A stretch of DNA of 64,000 nt from Erwinia_E haradaeae_A (lineage in GTDB: Bacteria; Pseudomonadota; Gammaproteobacteria; Enterobacterales; Enterobacteriaceae): contig NZ_LR217725.1 in assembly GCF_900698965.1 (NCBI RefSeq), positions 310,001 to 374,000 on the forward strand, read 5' to 3'. Every line of letters starts with the position of its first letter. Positions within the stretch are counted from its first letter, which is position 1. Under the pieces are notes generated by a model. It did no database searches and had not been told where the DNA came from. It saw only the letters and a program-made list of their open reading frames with translations. A program made the translations under genes and the position numbers. Positions 28,220-37,619 of the stretch are shown here, in pieces.

Positions 28220-29155
28220 ATGAAGAATATTTTAAAACATATACCAGTTTTAGTTAACGAAGCAGTCATCGGGCTTAATATAAAGCCGGATGGCATATAT
28301 ATTGATGGAACTTTTGGGCGCGGTGGGCATTCATGTGCAATTTTATCGCATCTTGGAACGAAAGGGCGTCTATATGCCATGGATTGTGACCCAGAGGCAA
28401 TCGTTTCTGCGTCTCAGATTACTGACCCTCGTTTTACTGTTGTCCACAGTCCTTTTTCTGAAATGGCCCAATATATTACAACGCGTGGATTGACAAGAAA
28501 AATTGACGGTATCATGCTAGATTTGGGTGTGTCTTCACCACAAATCGATAATGCTCAACGTGGTTTTTCTTTTATGAGGGACGGACCATTAGATATGCGG
28601 ATGGATCCCACTCATGGCCGATCAGCGGCAACATGGTTGCTTAATACAAAAGAAGAAGAGATCGCCTTTGCACTAAGAGCTTTCGGTGAAGAGCGTTTTT
28701 CAAAACGTATTGCTCGTGCTATTGTTAAGAGAAATAGTAAAATTCCGATAATGCGCACTAAAGATTTAGCTGATGTAATTTATACCGCCATTCCATTTAG
28801 AGAAAAATCCAAACATCCCGCAACACGTAGCTTTCAAGCTATTCGTATAGTGATTAATAATGAACTAAAAGAAATCCAACAGGTGCTTATAGGGACGCTA
28901 AAACTCTTAAAGCCCGGGGGTCGTCTTGCGGTTATTACTTTTCACTCCTTAGAGGATCGCTTGGTAAAAAATTTTATAAAAGAGTACAGTAACAGACCAC
29001 AGGTACCATCTGGATTGCCGATATCAGAAGTTCAGCTTAATCAATTAGAAAGGCTCTATCTAAAATCTCTATATAAAATTATGCCAAATATCACTGAAAT
29101 TTCTGATAATCCACGGGCCCGCAGTGCCATTCTGCGTATTGCAGAGCGTATCTAG
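28220..29155 (+). CDS. rsmH: 16S rRNA m4C1402 methyltransferase RsmH (MraW)
   Basis: SAM-dependent enzyme that N4-methylates C1402 of 16S rRNA in the P site. 311 residues (E. coli 313). The SAM-binding motif is IDGTFGRGGHS (28-38), with AMDCDPEAI, GIMLDLGVSSPQIDNAQRGFSF and VITFHSLEDRLVK further on. It is the first intact gene of what was the dcw cluster: mraZ before it is a relic, ftsL follows three bases after the stop. Confidence 0.96.
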   Translation: MKNILKHIPVLVNEAVIGLNIKPDGIYIDGTFGRGGHSCAILSHLGTKGRLYAMDCDPEAIVSASQITDPRFTVVHSPFSEMAQYITTRGLTRKIDGIMLDLGVSSPQIDNAQRGFSFMRDGPLDMRMDPTHGRSAATWLLNTKEEEIAFALRAFGEERFSKRIARAIVKRNSKIPIMRTKDLADVIYTAIPFREKSKHPATRSFQAIRIVINNELKEIQQVLIGTLKLLKPGGRLAVITFHSLEDRLVKNFIKEYSNRPQVPSGLPISEVQLNQLERLYLKSLYKIMPNITEISDNPRARSAILRIAERI

Positions 29156-29158
29156 AGT

Positions 29159-29455
29159 ATGCAAAACAAAAGATATAGCTTACCTCAGATCATTTTTATA
29201 GATTTAATGCATCATGGAAAGATGGCCATATCTCTTTTAATGATGATACTAATGTCTGCGATTTTTGTTGTACACATTACATACCAAACACGATTATGCG
29301 TTGCTCAACGCGAGCGGTTATTTTTACAACGTCATGCGTTAGATATTGAGTGGCGTAACCTCATTCTTGAGGAGAATGCTTTAGTTGGTAATAACGGAAC
29401 TAAGGATGCTCATCAACAAGGCGTACAGACAAAAATACTAAGTATTAGAGACTGA
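29159..29455 (+). CDS. ftsL: Cell division protein FtsL (shortened C terminus)
   Basis: Bitopic inner-membrane protein that joins FtsB and FtsQ and activates septal peptidoglycan synthesis by FtsWI. A single membrane segment (about residues 20-39) is followed by the periplasmic coiled-coil, and ALDIEWRNLILEENAL is identical to E. coli. After that the sequence departs: the last 23 residues do not match and the protein is 98 residues against 121, so a late frameshift is likely. ftsI should follow but is absent; the gene may be non-functional or tolerate the loss of its tail. Confidence 0.85.
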   Translation: MQNKRYSLPQIIFIDLMHHGKMAISLLMMILMSAIFVVHITYQTRLCVAQRERLFLQRHALDIEWRNLILEENALVGNNGTKDAHQQGVQTKILSIRD

Positions 29456-29762
29456 TGCATTGTCAATGGACATATATTTATATATATTCTGAATGTTACC
29501 ATAAGGATCTGCATGCAAGCTAAATAGAGACTTGATAGTTTATCTGTGGAGTTATGTAGTTATAAAATCAATCAAGAGAGTCGATTATCGTGAAGAGCAA
29601 TATTTACTAAAGTCTGTGTCATAGTTACTAAAATTTGTGCAATGTAATGTATGGAACCTAATGTTGTTCATTAATAAAAATAGAAGACATAGTATAATAA
29701 TCATAGATTATACCAGAAAAAGATTTATGCTTTAGTTTAATAATAAATAGATTGTTAACAAT

Positions 29763-29800
29763 CTCCCCAAAGGGGAGTCATGCCTCATACCTTATGAGGC
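29763..29800. other. Two adjacent perfect hairpins
   Basis: CTCCCC/GGGGAG with loop AAA (29763-29777) is followed four bases later by GCCTCAT/ATGAGGC with loop ACCTT (29782-29800). The DNA is markedly GC-richer than its surroundings. No T-tract follows on the plus strand, so they are not typical terminators. They could be part of a small RNA or a remnant of a structured region. Confidence 0.55.
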
Positions 29801-29842
29801 ACTAAAAGAGACATGCACAGCTGATGAGCGTAATAAAATTTT

Positions 29843-29922
29843 AGATACTCAGATACTCAGATACTCAGATACTCAGATACTAAGATACTAAGATACTCAG
29901 ATGCTAAGATAGTAAGATATTA
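29843..29922. repeat. Tandem array, ten imperfect copies of an 8-mer
   Basis: Units in order: agatactc four times, agatacta twice, agatactc, agatgcta, agatagta, agatatta. The copies at the left are identical and those at the right diverged, as expected if the array grows from one side. Confidence 0.95.
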
Positions 29923-30298
29923 TTACGCATATCAGAATGTGGCTCGTAAGATTCATAAGTACACATTAGGGGGTGCGTAGTAAAAATCAACAAGACTGCC
30001 TATGAATATAGGAAGGGCAATCTGTACGCCTAATAGATACAGATGATGTAATCTAGGGTATTAAGATAAGAGCAAATTGCTTTAAAAGATAGTGTGTTAA
30101 TTTGTATACGACCAGCGAGAAGACATAACAATTGCATTGATTGCTTCATTACACTCTGAACATCAAAAATTTTACTTATTATATATTATTATTGTTGCTT
30201 CTCCATCTAATATAAAGAGATGTGTTTTACTAACGTACCTGAGGTAAATACTTTACCAAAATAACTGATGTTTTTACTTAAAAAGTATACAACTAATT

Positions 30299-33200
30299 AT
30301 GCCAGAATTCTATTTTTATGATTTACCGTTTCAAGCGGGTGACCAGCGGCAGCTAGGACAACTAACCGGTGCGGCTTATGCTATTGAATGTTCTGAAATA
30401 TCTGAACGTCATCATGGTCCAGTAATGATTGTTACACAAGATATACAATATGCACAGCTCCTATGTGAAGAAATTAAAAGACTCACTAAGCGAATAGTAA
30501 TGCAATTTCCCGATTGGGGGACCCTGCCGTTTGATAGATTTTCTCCAGATAAAGAGATTATCTCTTCTCGTTTATCTTTGTTATACAAACTGCCAACGCT
30601 AAAGCACGGCATACTGATTTTATCTGTTAATACCTTAATGCAGAAGGTATGTCCTTATAGTTTTCTATTAAATACTATATGTGCAATAAAAATTAGTCAA
30701 AAATTAACTCATGATCAATTTTTGACTCAACTAAAACAAATAGGATATCGCAGTGTTCATTATGTAATGGAACCTGGTGAGTGTTCTAATGATGGGGAAT
30801 TCTGGTACTTTTATCCTATGGGCGGTCATAAGATTTGTCGTATGAGCTTGTCTCATGATCAGGTTAATAGCTTGCATTTGTTTGATATTAACACTCAACT
30901 TGCTGCGGAAGAAATTACAGAAATCGCGTTGCTGCCAGCGTATGAATTTCCTGTAGATAATGATGCATTTGCATGCTTCACTAAGCAATGGTTTCAGAAT
31001 TTTAATATTAAAAGTGAATCGAGTCATATGTGTCAGCAGGTTAAAACAGGTATGTTGCCTGCTGGTATTGAATACTGGCAGCCATTATTTTTTGAAGAGC
31101 CTTTACCGGGATTATTTAGTTATTTACCAATGAATACGCTAATACTCATTACTGGTGAGGTAGAGATTGTGTCAAAGCGTTTCTGGAAAGATCTGAAGCG
31201 TCGTTATAAGGTTCACCATGCTAATGTAATGCGACCTCCGCTATCGCCTAGATGCCTATGGTTTAGTAGCGATGAATTATTGCGCGAGTTTAAAAATTGG
31301 CCATCCATGCGACTCAGTGCTCAACGATTGCAAGAGAATCCCTGTAATACTAATTTAGGATATGCCCCTTTACCAGTTTTTAAGAGTGAAAAAGCATCTA
31401 AACAACCGTTAGATAGATTACAAAAATTTTTAAACTCCTTTGAAGGACAGGTAGTATTTTCAGTACAAAGCGAAGGGCGTCGAGAAGTTCTACAAGAACG
31501 CTTAGCTTGCATTGTAGAAAAATTGACAATCATTCATTCATTATCACAAGCACAAAGTTCTGGTAACTATTTATTAATTTCCGCTAGTGAAATAGGCTTT
31601 ATTGATCACAGGCGTAAGCGCGCCTTAATCTGCGAAAGAGACTTATTGGGTGACAGCCTTACTCAGTACCATAAACGAACCCCTTACGATTTTAATTCTA
31701 AAGTTTTTATTCGACATTTATCAGAGTTGTCTCTAGGTCAGCCTGTCGTACATATCGAACATGGTATTGGGCGCTATATGGGGTTAATTGCTTTAGAAAC
31801 GAACGGTATTGCAGTTGAATACCTTGTTCTTATATATGCAGAAGATTCAAAGTTGTATGTACCTATATCGTCATTGCGTTTAATTAGTCCTTATATTGGA
31901 GGTTCTGGCTCAGATGTGCCATTGCATAAGTTAGGTAAAGACACTTGGTCGCGAATTCGTCAGAAAGCTGCTGAACAAGTGCAAGATGTAGCGGTAGAGC
32001 TTTTGGATATTTACGCGCAGCGCACAGCAAAGACTGGGTTTTCATTTAAACAAGATTTAGAACAGTATCAGTTATTTTGTCAAAGTTTTCCATTTCTTAC
32101 TACTGTTGATCAAGCACAAGCTATTAATGAAGTATTAAGAGATATGTGTCGACCTGTATCAATGGATCGTTTAATTTGTGGAGATGTAGGCTTTGGTAAA
32201 ACAGAAGTAGCCATGCGTGCTGCATTTTTAGCGGTGATAAACCATAAACAAGTAGCTGTACTGGTACCGACTACTCTTTTAGCTCAGCAGCATTATGATA
32301 ATTTTCTGGATCGTTTTGCTAATTGGCCAATTTCTATTAAGATGTTATCACGATTTCGTACGGATACAGAGGAGTCTCAGATCTTAACAGATGTGTTCGT
32401 AGGAACAGTAGATATTCTTATCGGAACTCATAAATTATTGCAAAAGAAAGTTACATGGCATGATCTGGGTTTGCTGATTATTGACGAGGAGCACCGTTTT
32501 GGTGTTCGTCACAAAGAGCGTATAAAATTAATGCGGGCTAACGTTGATGTTTTAACGTTAACTGCTACTCCAATTCCACGTACTTTAAATATGGCAATGC
32601 ATGGCATCCGTAATCTATCAATAATTGCTACCCCTCCAGCTCGTCGTTTACCAGTAAAAACTTTTGTGCACGAATATGATGAGAGAATCGTCTATGAAGC
32701 AATTTTACGTGAAGTGCTTCGTGGTGGTCAAGCGTACTATCTTTATAATGATATTGACAGTATTGCAACAGTTACGAAAAGATTGTCTGAATTGCTTCCA
32801 GCAGTTCGTATTGCACTGGGCCATGGGCAGATGCGTGAGCGTGAACTAGAAAAAGTCATGCATGATTTTTACCATCAGCGCTTCGATGTATTGGTGTGTA
32901 CTACTATTATTGAAACTGGTATAGATATACCGAGCGTTAATACGATTATAATCGAGCGTGCTGATCGATTTGGTCTTGCGCAATTACATCAACTACGCGG
33001 ACGTGTTGGTCGCTCCCATCATCAGGCTTATGCATGGTTGCTTACCCCAAATCCAAAAGCAATGACTATTAATGCACAGAAACGCCTAGAAGCTATTCTT
33101 GCTATAGAAGATCTAGGGGCGGGTCTTGCGCTTGCTACGCACGATCTTGAGATCCGGGGAGCGGGAGAATTACTCGGTGAAGGACAAAGTGGCCAGATAG

Positions 33201-33745
33201 AAGGTATTGGTTTTTCGTTGTATACTGAACTATTAGAGAATACTGTTCATGCTTTACAAGTAGGACGAGAACCATCTTTAGCAGACTTAATTCATAGTCA
33301 GACTGAGATTGACCTTAAGATGCCATCACTGATTCCAAGTAATTTTATTTCTAATGTAAACACTCGCTTGTCATTCTACCAACGCATTGCGAACGCGAAA
33401 GAATTAAGTTTGATAAAAAATATTAAGATAGAATTAATTAATCATTTTGGATTATTACCAGATAGTGTTCACACGCTGCTAGAGATATCAGCCTTACGGA
33501 TATTAGCCACACAACTTGGAATACGAAAAGTCGAAGCTCATGAAAAAGGAGGATGGATTGAGCTAGATACAAATAATCAGGTTGATACGAGATGGTTTAT
33601 AGATTGTTTAGCAAAAGAACCACACTCTTGGTTTTTAGATAGCCCAACACGTATTAGGTTTAGGTGTAACTTATCAGATCCTAAAGTGCGCTTGAAATGG
33701 ATTGTGTCATTAATTCATAAAATGTTTGATCAGAAAATTCCTTGA
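30299..33745 (+). CDS. mfd: Transcription-repair coupling factor Mfd
   Basis: SF2 translocase that removes RNA polymerase stalled at DNA lesions and recruits UvrA. 1148 residues, identical in length to E. coli. Domains in order: UvrB-homologous N-terminal module, RNAP-interacting domain (about 470-550), RecG-like translocase with Walker A GDVGFGKT (628-635) and DEEH (729-732), helicase motif VI (LRGRVGRSHHQAYAWLL), and the C-terminal autoinhibitory domain. No uvr gene is in the window. ATG directly follows an AT-rich leader with a poor ribosome binding site. Confidence 0.96.
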   Translation: MPEFYFYDLPFQAGDQRQLGQLTGAAYAIECSEISERHHGPVMIVTQDIQYAQLLCEEIKRLTKRIVMQFPDWGTLPFDRFSPDKEIISSRLSLLYKLPTLKHGILILSVNTLMQKVCPYSFLLNTICAIKISQKLTHDQFLTQLKQIGYRSVHYVMEPGECSNDGEFWYFYPMGGHKICRMSLSHDQVNSLHLFDINTQLAAEEITEIALLPAYEFPVDNDAFACFTKQWFQNFNIKSESSHMCQQVKTGMLPAGIEYWQPLFFEEPLPGLFSYLPMNTLILITGEVEIVSKRFWKDLKRRYKVHHANVMRPPLSPRCLWFSSDELLREFKNWPSMRLSAQRLQENPCNTNLGYAPLPVFKSEKASKQPLDRLQKFLNSFEGQVVFSVQSEGRREVLQERLACIVEKLTIIHSLSQAQSSGNYLLISASEIGFIDHRRKRALICERDLLGDSLTQYHKRTPYDFNSKVFIRHLSELSLGQPVVHIEHGIGRYMGLIALETNGIAVEYLVLIYAEDSKLYVPISSLRLISPYIGGSGSDVPLHKLGKDTWSRIRQKAAEQVQDVAVELLDIYAQRTAKTGFSFKQDLEQYQLFCQSFPFLTTVDQAQAINEVLRDMCRPVSMDRLICGDVGFGKTEVAMRAAFLAVINHKQVAVLVPTTLLAQQHYDNFLDRFANWPISIKMLSRFRTDTEESQILTDVFVGTVDILIGTHKLLQKKVTWHDLGLLIIDEEHRFGVRHKERIKLMRANVDVLTLTATPIPRTLNMAMHGIRNLSIIATPPARRLPVKTFVHEYDERIVYEAILREVLRGGQAYYLYNDIDSIATVTKRLSELLPAVRIALGHGQMRERELEKVMHDFYHQRFDVLVCTTIIETGIDIPSVNTIIIERADRFGLAQLHQLRGRVGRSHHQAYAWLLTPNPKAMTINAQKRLEAILAIEDLGAGLALATHDLEIRGAGELLGEGQSGQIEGIGFSLYTELLENTVHALQVGREPSLADLIHSQTEIDLKMPSLIPSNFISNVNTRLSFYQRIANAKELSLIKNIKIELINHFGLLPDSVHTLLEISALRILATQLGIRKVEAHEKGGWIELDTNNQVDTRWFIDCLAKEPHSWFLDSPTRIRFRCNLSDPKVRLKWIVSLIHKMFDQKIP

Positions 33746-34077
33746 TAATAGATATCTATCTGATCTCAAACAGAACACTGTTCCTGTAGAGCAATTGCTT
33801 AAAAAAACAAAGAGATAACTGTAAAGATAAAAGCTAATTGTTTTTATACAAATAAAATAGCTATTGATATTTTAAGGTGTAATATATCAAGATAGAATAT
33901 TTTGATTTATACAATGGCAATGCATAGCATGCCGAGATTAAAATTATTCAAGCAATCTTGGTTGATACCATAATAAACTTATTATGGTAGATAAATTACA
34001 ATATGGTAGTACAGATTACATATAGCGATAGCATTATTCACTCAATACTCAGAATCTTGTTATGCGCATGATCGATT

Positions 34078-34105
34078 CAGTATGCCTTATACAGTATGCC
34101 TTATA
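34078..34105. repeat. 14-bp exact tandem duplication
   Basis: cagtatgccttata occurs at 34078-34091 and again at 34092-34105. Confidence 0.9.
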
Positions 34106-34262
34106 TATAATATACTGATTACATATAAAATTAGTCAACTGATTTATATTTAACAGCTATGCGCTATCTTAGTATAAAATAGGACGCATAGCTATTACTA
34201 AAAGTAACGATCGTATAATCATATACGTACATAAGCTAATGTTTGGTAAATTTTACTGTATG

Positions 34263-34302
34263 TATTGTATGTATGCAATACATACAATATACATACGTAT
34301 GT
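34263..34302. repeat. Inverted repeat and adjoining palindrome
   Basis: TATTGTATGTAT (34263-34274) pairs perfectly with ATACATACAATA (34278-34289) over a 3-base loop; one base further on, ACATACGTATGT (34291-34302) is a perfect palindrome. About 520 bp downstream of mfd, with no T-tract. Confidence 0.7.
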
Positions 34303-34835
34303 AACATACGATATGGAGTCTATAGATTTTTCCTGAGGTTTTTTCATTACATAGATAAAAAAGTTTTTTTTTGGATGTTATTATTCGTTACGATGTGCGT
34401 AATTTCAGTCATTTAACAGTGCAGCGCAAATGGTTTATAAGAAAAATACAATCAAACTTTTATAAATTATATTTTTTGCTACACATGATGGTACAAATAG
34501 CAATTAAGTGAAGATGGATCTTATTAAAAAATGGACACCTGAGAAGTTTTTTAATTTATTAGGAATGTCGATCATTCAATGATCATTAAGTAGCTTTAGT
34601 TATGATATTAGATTAGATAATATATTTTAGAAAAAACTTGATATATCTGAATGCATTTGTCAAGTCGTGCCAACTACAGCATTCAGAAACATTACAATAA
34701 TAAGCGCTAAATAAAAGTTTTACTATCAAGTATAGGTAGTTTAACACATAAAGTGTTTCTTTTTATAAGTTTTGTGATTGTGTCAAGCTATTTCTAATCT
34801 TATAGGTTTCTGATAAGATGTATGGAATAACTTTT

Positions 34836-34923
34836 GGTGAGATGTCTGAGTGGCTGAAAGAGCATGCCTGGAAAGCGTGTATACGGAGACGTATCGAGGG
34901 TTCGAATCCCTCTCTCACCGCCA
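34836..34923 (+). tRNA. tRNA-Ser (anticodon GGA)
   Basis: An 88-base class II tRNA with a long variable arm. The acceptor stem GGTGAGA/TCTCACC and the T-loop GGTTCGAATCC are intact, the anticodon stem CATGC/GCGTG encloses CTGGAAA with GGA at 34870-34872, and CCA is encoded. It differs from the E. coli serW/serX type at few positions. It reads UCC/UCU codons. It stands alone, more than 1 kb from any gene on either side. Confidence 0.96.
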
Positions 34924-36794
34924 ATCATTGACAGAATTGTATATTTTATGTCGTGAGCATATCTCTTATTAGCTACAAAACAATATTGAATATTATTATA
35001 TTTCGAGTGGTTTCTCTAAAAATTTTATCATATTACTCATTAGTAATATATAGTTTATATGGTTACAGATGTTAATCTATAATGCAAGCATTATACGTAT
35101 GTATCATTACATAATCTTTAGTTAAAATATAAAATTTTTAGTTTTCTTACTCGATGATAGTAGTTATTAAGTAGTTTTCCTACATTGAGCATTTTTAGCT
35201 GTTGTGGTTCACCATTATTAAAAATAAAACTCTGTGACGAATATATCAAAGTTTTTTCACAAAATTAAAAGTTATTTACAGGATTAATTTACTGTTTGGA
35301 TTGACGTTAATAATGTTATTATAGTAGTATGCAATTTAAATAGAATGCTATATAGCATCGTACACACTCTATACATGAATAGGATTCTCATTTTGTTGAG
35401 ATGCTCATTTTTTTATTCTCTAGTAAATATCAATATTAATAATTTAAGTAGTATTTGCTTAACTATATATGAAATATGTTCTGTGACATGTATTATTATT
35501 TTTTCATATAGAGAGTGTATTATATAGAGACTGTTTAGTATCATTTTGCAACATAATATGTGCTGGTTATTTGAATAATATCTTGAGTTTTTATAAAAAG
35601 TTGCTGCTGGAATAATATTCCATATTATTTATTGCTTTATCGCTTTATTACTGTATCACTTTATCACAAGTGATCTTATTTTTCTTTGACGCCTCTGATA
35701 ATCTTGCGTGTATATTGTGACTCAGTGGGGATAGAGATGCCTACATACTTTGATAAAAATACTTTGATAAAAATAACCCTTTTTAGTCATTGTTAAAGGT
35801 GGTTATTGTTAAAATCATTGTCAAAAATTTTAGAATGAGTGTATCAACCCACTCATTATACACAATTGACCTGGATATCATGTATACACTTGCAATGTAT
35901 ACCATAATGTCTACCCAATATTCTAATATCAGAGATTGCATGCCAGGATTCGTTCTATATCCTTGTTCTATATCAAGTAGTATAAGTTTAGTATAAGTTG
36001 TAGATACCAGAAATTCTTCTCTAAATGATTACATTATATTTGTTACGCTAGAGGTTAGCGTAAGAAGATGTTTCTAATTATCAACGTTTTTAAGAAATAT
36101 CCACAAGTTATCCATAAATTCACTGTGCATTTTTTATTTTATATGAACTACTCTAATGTGTACTACTCGAATAATGCTACTGCAAAATCTCTCACGAAAT
36201 GTATCTGAATCGATTCATGTTGAAAAAATCTTAAAAGTGATAATGCAAAGACATGTTACATACTTGCGTATGACCTATAGTCAATCGATTAATCTAAAAT
36301 TTTTAGTATAATCTATATATTTTAACGTCTTGTTATAATATATAGATTATATGGTTGAATTATATGTAAAAGCATGCTAGCTTAAATTTAACTTGGATAG
36401 TAAATCAAGTCATAAAATTCTAAAATTTTTGTTTACTAATAATCATGCCAACACGCTTAGCAGTGAATCTAAAAGATCTATTGCTGAATATTATAAGGTT
36501 CTTGCTAATGTAAAGATTTTATTTCTGAGCTACTAACAGTATGAATCTATTTATATAGTTTACAATATAGTTTCAAATATTTCGAGTGTTCTAGATTTTC
36601 TCTAATTATATATCACACAATCTATTTAGTTTTATCATCTATGTAAAACTATCATACAATGAGCGTGTGGAAAAAATAAAAGTAATGAAGTTAATATGAT
36701 CTAGCAATATACAGAAGAATAGCATTTGAATTTACGTACTATCAAGTGTTCTTTAGCAATATTAAGCAAGAGAATAATCTGAGCTAAAATATTT
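34924..36794. other. Non-coding stretch tRNA-Ser to dapD
   Basis: 1.9 kb, strongly AT-rich, with no gene. Short open frames at 35345-35527 and 35790-35996 look like chance. It holds a 14-bp tandem duplication (35747-35774) and three DnaA-box-like 9-mers (35856, 36097, 36108). In E. coli glnD lies upstream of dapD; I saw no convincing GlnD remnant. Confidence 0.6.
35747..35774. repeat. 14-bp exact tandem duplication
   Basis: actttgataaaaat occurs at 35747-35760 and again at 35761-35774. Confidence 0.9.
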
Positions 36795-37619
36795 ATGAAG
36801 CAGTTACAAAAATTTATCGAAGATGCTTTTGAAAACCGATGCGCTACTAACAAAAAAAATACTGATAAAATTACTTGTGAAGCAGTTCATGATGTTATAG
36901 ATCTTTTAGATAAAGGCAGTCTTCGTGTTACTGAAAAAATTAACCATCAGTGGATCACTCACGCATGGGTAAAAAAAGCAATATTACTTTTTTTTTGCAT
37001 TAAAAAAAATCAAGTTATGGGTAGTTCAGCAAATCCTAGTTATGATAAAATACCTATGAAATTTGCAAACTATGATGCTAACTGTTTTAAAAAAGCAGGG
37101 TTACGAGTTGTACCACCGGCAGCTGTACGATATGGCGCATATATTGCTCGTAACACTATCTTAATGCCTTCTTATATTAACATCGGTGCATATATTGATG
37201 AAGGTACATTAATCGATACATGGGCAACTGTTGGTTCATGTGCACAGATTGGTAAAAATGTACATTTATCCGGTGGTGTTGGTATCGGCGGAGTTCTAGA
37301 GCCACTACAAAAAAGCTCAACCATTATTGAAGATAATTGCTTTATCGGAGCACGTTCAGAAATCGTTGAAGGAGTAATCGTAGAAGCTGGTTCAGTAATA
37401 TCTATGGGGGTATATATTGGGCAGAGCACAAAAATCTATGAGCGTGATACCGACCAGGTATATTATGGGCGTGTCCCAGCAGGTTCTGTCGTCGTTCCAG
37501 GTAGTCTGCCATCAAAAAATAGAAAACACAATCTTTATTGCGCTGTTATCGTGAAGACGGTAGATGCTCAGACTCTTGATAAAACAAGTATTAATCAATT
37601 ATTACGTAATAATGAATAA
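36795..37619 (+). CDS. dapD: Tetrahydrodipicolinate N-succinyltransferase
   Basis: Succinylates tetrahydrodipicolinate in the succinylase route to meso-DAP and lysine, so it serves both peptidoglycan and amino-acid supply. 274 residues, as in E. coli. A helical N-terminal domain (to about 100) precedes a left-handed beta-helix (NTILMPSYINIGAYIDEGT, VGIGGVLEP, IIEDNCFIGARSEIVEGV). The N-terminal half has more substitutions and Lys-rich runs than the helix. In E. coli it belongs to the dapD-glnD-map group; here it lies 35 kb from map, so a rearrangement or large deletion has split that group. Confidence 0.96.
   Translation: MKQLQKFIEDAFENRCATNKKNTDKITCEAVHDVIDLLDKGSLRVTEKINHQWITHAWVKKAILLFFCIKKNQVMGSSANPSYDKIPMKFANYDANCFKKAGLRVVPPAAVRYGAYIARNTILMPSYINIGAYIDEGTLIDTWATVGSCAQIGKNVHLSGGVGIGGVLEPLQKSSTIIEDNCFIGARSEIVEGVIVEAGSVISMGVYIGQSTKIYERDTDQVYYGRVPAGSVVVPGSLPSKNRKHNLYCAVIVKTVDAQTLDKTSINQLLRNNE

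Larger units (their letters stand above)
29456..30298. other. Non-coding stretch where ftsI would begin
   Basis: 843 bases with no gene. In E. coli ftsI (588 codons) starts here; I could not align it. The stretch holds a pair of hairpins (29763-29800) and the 8-bp tandem array (29843-29922). Confidence 0.6.
33746..34835. other. Non-coding stretch mfd to tRNA-Ser
   Basis: 1.1 kb without a gene. It contains a 14-bp tandem duplication (34078-34105), a 12-bp inverted repeat with a 3-base loop (34263-34289) and a 12-bp palindrome (34291-34302). Confidence 0.6.

Noticed and set aside
34836..34923. Integration hot-spot at the tRNA-Ser gene
   Set aside because: No integrase, no duplicated tRNA 3' end and no phage gene nearby.
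35345..35996. Two short plus-strand frames (35345-35527 and 35790-35996)
   Set aside because: Low-complexity products without motifs in a decayed interval, the second containing a DnaA-like box; no coding signal.
36680..36790. Possible glnD 3' remnant before dapD (frame with NIKQENNL near 36760)
   Set aside because: Resembles the GlnD end (ELQQEVHQRL) in only a few residues and no second patch supports it. Not distinguishable from chance by eye.
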